Shown here: in pieces, positions 1-8,003 of the stretch
Position numbering within the stretch: position 1 is the stretch's first letter
Layout of the letters: every line of letters starts with the position of its first letter
Origin: Iningainema tapete BLCC-T55
GTDB taxonomy: Bacteria; Cyanobacteriota; Cyanobacteriia; Cyanobacteriales; Nostocaceae
Reading direction: 5' to 3'
DNA length: 64,000 nucleotides
Assembly: GCF_014698965.1 (NCBI RefSeq)
Contig: NZ_JACXAE010000126.1
Location: 217,260-281,259 of the forward strand
Translations under genes and position numbers: made by a program
The notes under the pieces: generated by a model
The model's database searches: none
What the model saw: only the letters and a program-made list of their open reading frames with translations
Told to the model about the DNA's origin: nothing

Positions 1-150
1 AGTATCAGTAGTCTAATTGCCCGTCCTACGCAGGAACTTGGTTTAATCGCTCAGCGCCCGATTTACAGCGTTCTTGGTAGTCATCGAGGCGAGTTAATGC
101 CTTCTTTGGACAGTGCAATTGAGCGCTACTTTAGTGACCGTCAAAATTAG
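1..150 (+). CDS. C-terminal end of an SDR/RmlD-like sugar-nucleotide reductase (partial)
   Basis: An open frame runs in from the window edge and stops with TAG at 148-150, giving 49 residues. The tail contains RPxYSVL, which resembles the C-terminal substrate-binding part of the dTDP-4-dehydrorhamnose reductase/NAD-dependent epimerase family, where a similar segment precedes the final helix. The Rossmann domain lies outside the window, so the substrate cannot be judged. It is followed by galE on the same strand, which fits a nucleotide-sugar role. The family call is inferred from the tail only. Confidence 0.5.
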   Translation, partial: SISSLIARPTQELGLIAQRPIYSVLGSHRGELMPSLDSAIERYFSDRQN

Positions 151-190
151 TTATTACTTGTTAGTAGTTAGTTGTTGATTGTTGTTTTCC

Positions 191-222
191 ATTAACAATT
201 AACAATTAACAATTAACAATTA
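191..222. repeat. Heptanucleotide tandem repeat (ATTAACA, about 4.5 units)
   Basis: Four perfect copies of ATTAACA followed by ATTA lie between the reductase stop and galE. Short tandemly repeated heptamers (STRR) are a known feature of heterocystous cyanobacterial genomes. The array ends 14 bases before the galE ATG, so it sits in the leader or promoter of that gene. Copy number could vary between strains. Confidence 0.85.
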
Positions 223-236
223 CCCATGAACCAATT

Positions 237-1220
237 ATGTCAACAATTTTAGTAACAGGGGGAGCAGGATACATTGGCTCCCATGCTGTATTAGCTCTAA
301 AAAATGCAGGTTATGATGTCATTATTCTTGATAATCTGTCGAATGGACATCCAGAAGTGGAACAGGTTTTGCAGGTAAAGTTGATTGTTGGTGATATCAG
401 CGATGGCTCTGTTTTAAATCATATATTTACAACTTACAATATAGCTGCGATAATGCATTTTGCTGCCTATATTGCTGTGGGTGAATCTGTCACTGACCCT
501 GCCAAATATTACCGCAATAACGTCGTCGGCACTTTGACGCTACTAGAAGCAATGCTCTCTCATTCCATTAACAAGTTTATCTTTTCTTCTACTTGCGCTC
601 TTTATGGTGTACCCAAGTTTGTGCCGATTACTGAAGACCATCCTCAAGACCCCATCAGTCCCTATGCAACTAGCAAATGGATGGTAGAGCGAATATTATC
701 TGATTTCGATACGGCTTACAATCTCAAGTCTGTCCGTTTCCGCTATTTTAACGCTGCTGGCGCTGACCCTACTGGGTTGCTAGGTGAAGACCATGAACCA
801 GAAACTCACCTCATCCCATTGGTGCTATTTGCTGCTTTGGGTAAGCAGGAATCGATTTCTATTTTCGGCACTGATTACCCTACCCGAGACGGTACTTGTA
901 TTAGAGATTACATTCATGTAACTGATTTGGCACAAGCACATGTTTTGGGTTTGCAGTATCTGCTCAAAGGAGGAGAAAGCGAAGTATTTAATTTAGGTAA
1001 TGGCAGTGGGTTTTCAGTCAGAGAAGTTATACAAACAGCAACACTAAGTACAGGAAAAGAAATCAAAATAGTGGAGCGCGATCGCCGACCAGGCGACCCG
1101 CCTATTTTAGTAGGTAGCAGCGACAAAGCTGCGTTAGGTTTGGGTTGGCATCCCCAGTACCCAAACCTTAACCAAATCATCACCCACGCTTGGCAGTGGC
1201 ATCAAAAACGTCACGGGTAG
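237..1220 (+). CDS. galE: UDP-glucose 4-epimerase GalE
   Basis: This enzyme interconverts UDP-glucose and UDP-galactose using bound NAD. The 327 residues match the usual length of GalE. The N-terminal NAD-binding motif TGGAGYIGSH is at residues 7-16. The SSTCALYG segment (117-124) supplies the catalytic Ser/Thr, and YATSK (143-147) supplies the Tyr and Lys of the extended SDR catalytic site. The FNAAGAD and RDYIHVTDLA segments are typical of GalE. An ATG at 226 is in another frame and was not used. The gene is separate from the galK/galT block at 8-15 kb but completes its Leloir route. It also supplies the UDP-galactose substrate for the Glf mutase encoded at 31.9 kb. Confidence 0.95.
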   Translation: MSTILVTGGAGYIGSHAVLALKNAGYDVIILDNLSNGHPEVEQVLQVKLIVGDISDGSVLNHIFTTYNIAAIMHFAAYIAVGESVTDPAKYYRNNVVGTLTLLEAMLSHSINKFIFSSTCALYGVPKFVPITEDHPQDPISPYATSKWMVERILSDFDTAYNLKSVRFRYFNAAGADPTGLLGEDHEPETHLIPLVLFAALGKQESISIFGTDYPTRDGTCIRDYIHVTDLAQAHVLGLQYLLKGGESEVFNLGNGSGFSVREVIQTATLSTGKEIKIVERDRRPGDPPILVGSSDKAALGLGWHPQYPNLNQIITHAWQWHQKRHG

Positions 1221-1365
1221 ACCAAAAAAAGTTAGCCATAAATCCTTCTCAAAGCGGGTGCGTTATCTCTAGTTAAGGAGTTTATTACTAAGAAAGAGCT
1301 AATAAAAGCCTTATATTGTAGCGCCAATTTACATGTATATAGGTATACAGCAGGAGTAGCATTTG

Positions 1366-3312
1366 ATGACTAAACCAATCGTTCCAACAAAACGGATCGG
1401 CAAAAAGTTCATCAACTGGTTGCTCGAAGAAAACCGAAGGGAAAAAGAAGGACCATATCGCAGGGAAGAACCACACCACCAGCATTCTTGGTGGCAGGTT
1501 ATGTGCTTGACAGGTGTAGATTATTTCTCGACGCTGGGCTATCAACCTGGTATTGCAGCATTGGCAGCAGGCTCTATCTCTCCTGTGGCAACTTTTATTC
1601 TAGTTTTGCTGACGCTGTTTGGTGCATTGCCGATCTATCGGCGCGTTGCTGCCAAAAGTCCTCATGGCGAAGGGTCGATCGCGATGCTCGAACACTTGCT
1701 CCCTTGATGGCAAGGCAAGCTATTCGTGCTTTGCTTACTTGGCTTTGTGGCAACCGACTTTATTATCACCATTACCCTCTCGGCTGCTGATGCCACCGCC
1801 CATATCATTGAAAATCCGCTCGTGTCAAGTCTACTTCACAATCAGCAGATTGGTATTACCTTGGTACTAGTGGCATTGCTGGGTGCAGTTTTCCTTAGAG
1901 GTTTCCAAGAAGCTATCGGTATTGCAGTCTTTTTGGTGGGACTTTATCTACTGTTGAACTTCATTATCGTTAGCGTCGGTCTGTATCAGATCCTGAATCA
2001 ACCATCTGCGATCACTAACTGGCAGAATACACTTTTTGCAAGCCATAGTAACCCTATAATAATGCTTGGTGTAGCCCTCCTGCTATTCCCAAAGTTGGCA
2101 TTGGGATTGTCGGGCTTTGAAACTGGCGTTGTTGTTATGCCCCTTGTGCAAGGCAGTGGCAGCGACACACCTGAACATCCTACAGGGCGCATTCGGAATA
2201 CACACAAGCTGCTTACTACTGCTGCGCTGATCATGAGCTTCTTTTTACTCACCAGCAGCTTGGTAACTACTCTACTGATACCAGCAGCAGAATTTCAAGT
2301 CGGGGGCAAAGCAAGTGGACGTGCCCTTGCCTATCTATCACATATGTATCTTGGCAATGGCTTTGGCACAATTTACGATCTGAGTACCATCGCCATTCTA
2401 TGGTTTGCAGGCGCATCTGCAATGGCAGGTCTCCTCAATATCGTACCCCGCTATCTGCCACGATATGGCATGGCACCGAATTGGGCACGGGCAGCGCGAC
2501 CTCTGGTGTTAGTCTATACAGCTATAGCCTTTGCTGTCACAATTCTCTTCAAGGCAAATGTAGAAGCTCAAGGCGGGGCTTACGCAACTGGTGTGCTGGT
2601 GCTGATAACCTCAGCTGCATTTGCTGTTACCCTATCTGCCTATCGCCAGAGAACGGCGAAGCGCGGAACACTTGCCTTTGGAATAATCACGCTGCTGTTT
2701 GCGTATACCACTGTTGTCAATATCATCGAGAGATCTGAGGGGATTAGGATCGCTGGGTTCTTCATTAGTGCCATCATCCTTACCTCGCTGGTTTCTCGCG
2801 TGTGGCGTTCGACTGAACTACGAGTAGAGCGGATTGAAATTGACGAAACTGCCGATCGCTTCATTGCTGAAGAGAGCCAGGGTGCGGTAAGACTGATTGC
2901 TAATCGATTGAATCAAGGCGATGGGCGAGAGTATTTTTTAAAGGAGAAAGAGGTGCGCGAGGACAATCATATTCCGCCCACCGATCCCATTCTCTTTCTA
3001 GAGGTTCTGGTATCCGATGCTTCGGATGCCAACATTATTAGAGTAAAAGGGGTGGAGGTTGATGGCTACCGCATCCTGCGTGCCGAAAGTGCAGCGGTAC
3101 CTAATGCTATTGCTGCCATACTTCTCTATCTTCGCGATCGCACGGGTAAAATACCTCATGCTTATTTTGGCTGGGCAGAGGGCAACCCAATCAAATACTT
3201 GCTGCGTTTTATCTTGTTTGGCGAGGGCGATATTCCTGTTGTCACCCGTGAAGTGCTTCGTAAAGCTGAGAAGAATCCCGAGTTGCGTCCTGCCATTCAT
3301 GTCGGAGGTTAA
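1366..3312 (+). pseudogene. APC-superfamily amino acid permease interrupted by an in-frame TGA
   Basis: The open frame from the ATG at 1366 (GGAG about 10 bases upstream) is closed by TGA at 1705-1707, codon 114. The same frame then continues without another stop to 3312, and the protein reads on smoothly across the stop: ...EHLLP, stop, [12 protein letters not shown]. Relatives would be expected to carry Trp at this point, so a single TGG to TGA change explains the break. Together the parts give about 648 codons of a multi-span transporter (hydrophobic helices from about residue 50 to 460) with a hydrophilic C-terminal region. The N-terminal [15 protein letters not shown] resembles COG0531-type APC permeases. 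A downstream GTG at 1726 could allow re-initiation, but the product would lack the first helices. Sequencing error, recent inactivation and stop readthrough cannot be separated here. Confidence 0.75.
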
Positions 3313-3328
3313 TTTTAACTAATATTTC

Positions 3329-3796
3329 TTAAAAAGAATTTACAGGAAAATTACAAGTAATTTTCCTATTTGAAGCAAATAAGGTAGCAACGATTTGTAT
3401 TAACTGGTCAGGGTAAATTGGCTTAGATACATGCATTTGAAAACCTGCTTCTTGTGACAGCTTGCAATCCTTATCTGTTGCACAAGCTGTTACAGCAATA
3501 GCTGGAAGAAATCCACCGAATTTTGCCTCACGGGTTCTGACCATTTTCATCAGTGTGTAGCCATCTCCATCGGGCAGCTTAATATTACTAATAAGAATAT
3601 CGGGTTGAAAGTGGTCGAGAGATTTTACAGCTTCAATCACTGACGTTACTGCCATCACCTGTGCTCCAGTTTCTTGAAGTATGAAGGTAAATAAAACCGC
3701 TATATCAGGCTCATCTTCTACAAGGAGTACTTTTAAGTCATTCAAAATGAATTCTTCATGTAAGGGCATTAACTCATTAAATCTCTCTATTTTCAT
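3329..3796 (-). CDS. Single-domain response regulator lacking the phospho-acceptor Asp
   Basis: This is a receiver-only protein of about 155 residues. The start at 3796 is preferred over a more upstream ATG at 3829 because TTGGAGAT lies just upstream of it. The acidic pocket is present (VLLVEDE, residues 23-29), as are the conserved Thr in AVTA (Thr103) and the conserved Lys in VSKP (Lys125). The phospho-acceptor position reads LISN (Asn71) where the two related receivers in this window read LISD. Phosphorylation at the normal site is therefore unlikely, and it may be a constitutive or binding-only receiver. It lies tail-to-tail with the permease pseudogene, 16 bases apart. It resembles the receiver of the hybrid kinase at 22.3-24.1 kb (GAQV, GFQMHV, KP), suggesting a common origin. 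Confidence 0.85.
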   Translation of the reverse strand: MKIERFNELMPLHEEFILNDLKVLLVEDEPDIAVLFTFILQETGAQVMAVTSVIEAVKSLDHFQPDILISNIKLPDGDGYTLMKMVRTREAKFGGFLPAIAVTACATDKDCKLSQEAGFQMHVSKPIYPDQLIQIVATLFASNRKITCNFPVNSF

Positions 3797-4106
3797 GAAA
3801 AATATCTCCAATATTTTCCTAAAAATCAATAATCTTAAACACGTATTTACTAAAAACCTAACAGCTACAGTTTGCTCCTACTTCTAGCAGCAGAATGAGT
3901 TAATGTTAAATAACACTGTGATTTTGGATACGATTATAGATTCCTGTATTCCACCGCTAATAATACGTAGAGAGAAACCTCAATTATGTTGAGGTGAAGT
4001 ATACACATTTACATAATTAGCTTTATGCCTTTTGAATGTGGGGGTATCGTTCGTCTAAAGTCAAGATAAAAATTAAGCTGTTTCAGGCTCCTTATAGCAT
4101 ATATTT

Positions 4107-4133
4107 ACCTCTGGAAATCACCAGAGGTTTTTC
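4107..4133 (+). terminator. Orphan rho-independent terminator
   Basis: An 8-bp perfect stem (ACCTCTGG/CCAGAGGT) with a 6-base loop is followed by a T-rich tract on the plus strand. The nearest upstream plus-strand gene ends at 3312, with a minus-strand gene in between. It may therefore end a non-coding transcript starting between about 3900 and 4100. Confidence 0.7.
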
Positions 4134-4202
4134 TTGATTGAGTATATTGACGCAAGCAAGACACCCTTTGTCTATGCCACCTGTACTCAATTGTGTAAAT
4201 GT

Positions 4203-4236
4203 CAAAATAAAAGCCCCCAGGAGAGAACGTGGGGGC
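4203..4236 (-). terminator. Orphan minus-strand terminator-like hairpin
   Basis: GCCCCC and GGGGGC arms are separated by 12 bases. Read on the minus strand, they are followed by TTTTATTTT. No minus-strand gene lies immediately upstream, because the next gene at 4.36 kb is on the plus strand. Confidence 0.55.
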
Positions 4237-4358
4237 AAATACCTAACCTACTTTATGCCAATTCACTTAACTTGTGACTATCAGTACTATATTTAAGGTA
4301 GCAGTATTATATTTACAGCAATACCCTTCCTCAGTCAGAATTTAGGTTAAGTTTGATT

Positions 4359-5279
4359 GTGCTGATTAATACATCATATAGTCATTTTCGGGGATTCTTC
4401 AAAAAATTAATTACGGTTTTACTCGTAGCTTCAATGCAAAGCTCTAATACGATACAAATTTCTAATCCAACTCCTAATCAAATTAATAGGCTTTATGTAT
4501 TTGGTGATAGCCTCTCGGATGTTGGCAAGGTATTTCAAGCAACAAAAGGAGCCTATCCCCCTAGCCCTCCCTACTTTCAAGGACGTTATTCCAATGGTCT
4601 AGTTTGGGTAGAATACCTTGCCTCTAACCTAGCATTAACCCCTAAGCAAAACAATAACTTTGCCTATGGTGGAGCAAATACGGGAGGCGGCAGCATAAAT
4701 GGAATACCGGGTTTGTTGGCGCAAGTTCAGAGTTTTACAAAGGTTCACCAAGAAGTTAATCCGAATGCACTTTATGTGTTATGGGCTGGTGCAAATGATT
4801 ATCTTCATGGCGCTACCACAGATTCTACGGTATCGAGCGAAAATTTATCGAGGGCAATTCAATCCCTCTTAAAAATTGGTGCTAAAAAAATTCTGGTTGC
4901 TAACTTACCAGATTTAGGAAAGCTCCCAGCCACACGCAACAGTTTGAATTCAAGTACGCTTAGTTCTTTGACTATCGCCCATAATCTTAATTTGGCTAAG
5001 TCTGTGGATGCACTTAAGCAGGAGTTAGGTTCTGACACTCAAATCATCAAATTAGATGTCTATTCCCTGTACCAAGAAGCCATTACAGACAGGGCAAAAT
5101 TTGGTTTTACGAATGTGACTAGCGCTTGTTTAAACAATACTGCTACTTGTAAGAATCCGGACAAGTTTTTGTTCTGGGATGGCATTCATCCGACAACGGA
5201 GGCTCATCAAATCTTGGCAAAAACAGCCTTAAGAGCGCTCAAAACCGAGCTTGAGCTTCCTCGTGATAAAGGAATTTAA
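4359..5279 (+). CDS. Secreted GDSL/SGNH-family esterase or lipase
   Basis: This protein of about 306 residues belongs to the SGNH hydrolase superfamily, which hydrolyses ester bonds. The four family blocks are visible, numbered from the upstream TTG at 4353: FGDSLSD near residue 50-56 (nucleophile Ser), YGGAN near 105-109, GAND near 146-149, and DGIHPT near 276-281 (catalytic Asp and His). A basic stretch (FRGFFKK) followed by a hydrophobic run (LITVLLVAS) looks like a signal peptide, so the enzyme is probably exported. The start is uncertain: TTG at 4353, GTG at 4359, or ATG at 4434. The ATG would remove the signal peptide, so an upstream codon is preferred. Two Cys near residues 257-265 could form a disulfide outside the cytoplasm. 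The natural substrate is unknown. Confidence 0.88.
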   Translation: MLINTSYSHFRGFFKKLITVLLVASMQSSNTIQISNPTPNQINRLYVFGDSLSDVGKVFQATKGAYPPSPPYFQGRYSNGLVWVEYLASNLALTPKQNNNFAYGGANTGGGSINGIPGLLAQVQSFTKVHQEVNPNALYVLWAGANDYLHGATTDSTVSSENLSRAIQSLLKIGAKKILVANLPDLGKLPATRNSLNSSTLSSLTIAHNLNLAKSVDALKQELGSDTQIIKLDVYSLYQEAITDRAKFGFTNVTSACLNNTATCKNPDKFLFWDGIHPTTEAHQILAKTALRALKTELELPRDKGI

Positions 5280-5362
5280 GTGAGTTTTGGCGTTGGAACG
5301 CAATCAAGGCGATCAGGTGTTACCTAGTAATACAAAGTAAATTTCACCGAAGTTAATAACGA

Positions 5363-5578
5363 TTAATTAATGACTCCATGAATATCTACTTCATGTAATA
5401 AAATTGTTGTTTCCGCACCAACTCTGCCTATATCTGGTTCTGGTCCCTTGGGCATTTCCACAGCATATTTCCAGGTATTGGAATCAGGCTGGTAATATAA
5501 AATAGTGCCTGCACCTCCAATAAAAGATACAAACTGATTTACGTTAAATTTGGGTGGCATGATCAATTTTGTATTCAT
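5363..5578 (-). CDS. Small conserved cyanobacterial protein, unknown function
   Basis: A 71-residue soluble protein that resembles a small family I associate with cyanobacteria. It contains the pattern FIGGxGT, PDSxTWxYAVEM, GPEP, GRVGxET and LLHE. It is compact and mostly beta-like, with no membrane segment or signal peptide. The ATG at 5578 was chosen over an upstream TTG at 5596; a later ATG at 5560 (MPPKF) is also possible. No function is known to me, although the fold could be a small barrel. Confidence 0.7.
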   Translation of the reverse strand: MNTKLIMPPKFNVNQFVSFIGGAGTILYYQPDSNTWKYAVEMPKGPEPDIGRVGAETTILLHEVDIHGVIN

Positions 5579-5733
5579 CAATCCAGTGAAGCTCAAAACT
5601 CAAAACTAGTTGTACTGTCAAGAAACAAATTCCCTAAAGATTTTGTGTCGTCAATAGTCATTTGTGACAAAGGACTATTGACTGATGAGTGTCTTAACCA
5701 AAAAAGTGTAAAACAGACGCTCAGTGTATCTAG

Positions 5734-6222
5734 CTATAGCTCTTGTGATAAACTAGAACCCTTTACCTTGCTTGGTATAACAATGCCATAGTAGGCAGCG
5801 GCTGTTGCCGTCAGAGCGTTTAACCAAACATTGTTACCGAACACTGGCATTAAGCCGAACGTCGTATTAGCGAAGGGTAGCAATCCCATAATGGCGATCA
5901 AAATATAGGTAATTGCAAAACTAAGATTGAATAGACGTGTACCACTCAAGCTCGTAAAGGAGGCAATCCCCAACAAACCGACGGCGCAGTGTACAATATT
6001 GTGCAAGAAATTAGTAGGAAACAGCCCAAATACATAGCCAAATCCCATAGCATAGGCGCTAGAAGTTTGATCGGGAGGGACATAAGATGCAGTCGTTCCA
6101 GGCAATGAAACCAAACCTGGTATAAATCCAGCCACTCCTAAAAGCAAAAACACAATTCCAATGATCAAGGCACAGTAACGCTCTAGCATGTTCGCTGTGT
6201 TGATGTTTTCCATATTATTCAT
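5734..6222 (-). CDS. DUF4383 membrane protein
   Basis: A 162-residue integral membrane protein with about four hydrophobic segments. The start of the first, RYCALIIGIVFLLLGVAGF, and the NFLHNIVHCAVGLLG segment are typical of DUF4383. The function is unknown. GAGG lies just before the first ATG, and another ATG three codons in is equally plausible. It sits near an Hlip gene and response regulators, a setting often seen for stress-induced membrane proteins, but a stress role is only inferred. Confidence 0.85.
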   Translation of the reverse strand: MNNMENINTANMLERYCALIIGIVFLLLGVAGFIPGLVSLPGTTASYVPPDQTSSAYAMGFGYVFGLFPTNFLHNIVHCAVGLLGIASFTSLSGTRLFNLSFAITYILIAIMGLLPFANTTFGLMPVFGNNVWLNALTATAAAYYGIVIPSKVKGSSLSQEL

Positions 6223-6381
6223 TACCTCAAATTTTGTACAAATCTTTACTTGATGTCAGTTGAAATCTTACGGCATTGGATGGAAGAGAAGATCGGGGAA
6301 AAAGTAGTTAAACACAGCCCAAGTAATCAACTTGTAATTATCAACACAAAATTATTATTTACCTAGCTTTCCGCGTCTGTT

Positions 6382-6411
6382 AAAAAAAAGCCTCTGACAA
6401 ATTTCAGAGAC
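6382..6411 (-). terminator. Rho-independent terminator after the Hlip gene
   Basis: On the minus strand, GTCTCTGA and TCAGAGGC form an 8-bp stem (one G-T-type pairing) with a 6-base loop and are followed by eight Ts. It lies about 60 bases past the Hlip stop codon and separates that gene from the DUF4383 gene. Confidence 0.85.
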
Positions 6412-6471
6412 TTAGAGATGCGGATAGTAGAAAATGGAGAGGATGACAATACTTGCTTCAGTTAGTAAAAC

Positions 6472-6678
6472 TTAGCCAATGAAGTGAAGTACATCACGTA
6501 GTACACTATAGCCAGCCAAATCCCAAAGTAAGTATGCAAGAAAGCCAATCATAGCTAAGCGCCCATTCCACAGTTCTTGCTGCGGATTCCAGCCAAAAAT
6601 CCAAGCATTACGATCAGCGCCATTGTATGCCAAGGTTTGGGAAGGTAAATTAGTAGGTTTGTTTGTACTAGATTTCAT
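6472..6678 (-). CDS. High-light-inducible protein (Hlip/SCP, one-helix LHC-like)
   Basis: A 68-residue thylakoid protein of the CAB/ELIP/HLIP superfamily. These proteins bind chlorophyll and carotenoid and protect photosystem assembly under light stress. The signature ELWNGRLAMIGF (about residues 40-51) gives the chlorophyll-binding Glu, Asn and Arg at the start of the single membrane helix, which continues LAYLLWDLAGY. A good ribosome binding site (GAGGAA) is placed 9 bases before the ATG. It is monocistronic, judging by the terminator behind it and the long leader region before it. Confidence 0.92.
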   Translation of the reverse strand: MKSSTNKPTNLPSQTLAYNGADRNAWIFGWNPQQELWNGRLAMIGFLAYLLWDLAGYSVLRDVLHFIG

Positions 6679-7134
6679 TGAAAATATTCCTCTATAACTT
6701 TGCTATGGCAATCCGAACAGATCGCATATTGTCAACGCTTTCATACTATCTATTCATCCAATCACTACTGTCTATCTAGAGTTTTAAATAGTATGCATTA
6801 CTCAAGGCAGATATTAGCGTAGAGAGTACAGTATTGCTCAATACATTATTTTCTCCTTACTATTTTAAATATTTCATATTCCAAAAAAAAAGCCCCCTGC
6901 TTAATATAGGGGCTAAGACGGCAAGAGACAAAGAGGATGATACTGTATGTTCAAATTCTCAGTTTCAGTGAAATTTTTATGAGTTTTTACTACCCTGAGA
7001 TAGGTCAAATGTTAAGTTTGACAGTAACCTAGACTACGTTACTTAAATTGTTGCCTGTGTCCGAAAGCGTACAGACACCAATACTTAACTTTTGTATACT
7101 ACTCAAGGCGCAATAATTAGATTGTCTTTTGTAG
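6679..7134. other. Intergenic region between Hlip and a response regulator
   Basis: No coding sequence is supported. It holds the Hlip promoter region (minus strand), the response-regulator promoter (plus strand) and one orphan minus-strand terminator at 6883-6914. The motif ACTCAAGGC occurs twice (about 6800 and 7101), each downstream of a TATGCATT- or TATACTA-like element. This could mark two related promoters. Confidence 0.5.
6883..6914 (-). terminator. Orphan minus-strand terminator
   Basis: AGCCCC and GGGGCT arms (6891-6896 and 6909-6914) are followed on the minus strand by nine Ts. No minus-strand gene lies between it and the plus-strand regulator at 7135. It may end a short non-coding RNA transcribed from about 7.0-7.1 kb. 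Confidence 0.65.
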
Positions 7135-7563
7135 ATGTGCGATCAATCCTTAAGGCTTAACGGTTTGCGGTTACTCGTTATTGATGACGATGCCGATGCT
7201 AATGAAATACTTACCTTCCTGTTTTCAGAGGAAGGAGCAAAAATTGTAGCAGCTGCTACAGCATCTGAGGCTCTAGAAGTACTATCTCATTTTCAACCAG
7301 ACATTCTAATTTCTGATATCAGATTACCAGATTATGACGGTTATTTGCTGCTTTTTAAAATCAGAAATTTGATAGCACTACAAGGAAAACAAATTCCAGC
7401 CATTGCTTTGACTGCATTTTCCGGACAGGAGTATCGCAAACGCTCAATGCTAGCTGGTTTTGACATACATTTATCCAAGCCGATTGATTTAGACGAGTTA
7501 GTCTCTGTAGTGGAGAGTCTTGTTTGTACACAACAAAGTAGCCACGCATACAAGCAAACTTAA
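7135..7563 (+). CDS. Single-domain response regulator (receiver only)
   Basis: A 142-residue CheY-like receiver. It has the acidic pocket (LLVIDDDAD, residues 13-21), phospho-acceptor Asp61 in LISD, Thr93 in ALTA, and Lys115 in LSKP. No output domain is present, so it probably relays phosphate or acts by protein binding. It resembles the receiver domain of the hybrid kinase at 22.3 kb and the Asp-less receiver at 3.3 kb. There is no clear Shine-Dalgarno sequence before the ATG. The cognate kinase is unknown. Confidence 0.92.
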   Translation: MCDQSLRLNGLRLLVIDDDADANEILTFLFSEEGAKIVAAATASEALEVLSHFQPDILISDIRLPDYDGYLLLFKIRNLIALQGKQIPAIALTAFSGQEYRKRSMLAGFDIHLSKPIDLDELVSVVESLVCTQQSSHAYKQT

Positions 7564-7657
7564 AACTTTTCCTATCTATTGATAGTAAACAGCCCTATTA
7601 ATTTTATTAAAAATGGAAAGTTAGAACAACAATAGCGGTTAAAAGATTGAAGTAACT

Positions 7658-7909
7658 ATGGAAGACTCAAAGGAAATGAGCACCCTCTACAGTCATACCT
7701 TTGTAGAACACAAAGACTACAGAATTTTTTACGAACAAAAGCCAGAGGATAATGATCGATGGTTAATTACCATTCTCCGCTATGGCTCACCAAAGCCTGG
7801 AGCTCCTACTCTGGGTACTTATTGGTTTGAAGATCAGGAGCAAGGTATTCAGTGGGCTAAAGATGTAATTGATGCTCGCCTTAAATTCTTTGAGAAAACC
7901 AATAAATAA
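7658..7909 (+). CDS. Small conserved hypothetical protein
   Basis: An 83-residue soluble acidic protein with several aromatic residues (YRIFYEQ, WLITILRYG, YWFEDQEQGIQWAKDVIDARL). The last third looks like an amphipathic helix. I do not recognise a named family. Codon use and the lack of a better frame on either strand support a real gene. It follows the response regulator by about 95 bases on the same strand. A second Met at residue 7 is an alternative start. Confidence 0.65.
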   Translation: MEDSKEMSTLYSHTFVEHKDYRIFYEQKPEDNDRWLITILRYGSPKPGAPTLGTYWFEDQEQGIQWAKDVIDARLKFFEKTNK

Positions 7910-7949
7910 ATATACTCTACGTTCGTAGTACCGACTAGAGCGTAGGGGC

Positions 7950-7979
7950 GTAGTTTATAAGGGCTGAAGCCCTTACTAC
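7950..7979. repeat. Palindromic repeat, AAGGGCTGAAGCCCTT core
   Basis: A near-perfect palindrome (GTAG...AAGGGCT GA AGCCCTT ACTAC) lies between two convergent genes, just past the galK stop. This sequence type is a dispersed repeat in many cyanobacteria, and here it may serve as a bidirectional terminator. Confidence 0.7.
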
Positions 7980-8003
7980 AAACTTTGATTTATTTATGCC
8001 TAC

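Larger units (their letters stand above)
3797..4352. other. Intergenic region with two terminator-like hairpins
   Basis: No convincing coding sequence is seen in this 556-base AT-rich stretch. It holds two rho-independent terminator-like hairpins facing opposite ways (4107-4133 plus, 4203-4236 minus). Neither lies behind an annotated gene on its own strand. It also contains the promoter regions of the flanking divergent genes. Confidence 0.6.

Noticed and set aside
1705..1707. TGA read as selenocysteine
   Set aside because: Family context predicts Trp, not Cys or Sec, and no selenocysteine hairpin is evident just downstream. Other genes here (for example the isoaspartyl peptidase) use TGA as a normal stop.
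1726..3312. A separate permease gene starting at GTG 1726
   Set aside because: It is in the same frame as the upstream 114-codon part and continues its sequence, so it is better described as one gene broken by a TGA than as two genes.
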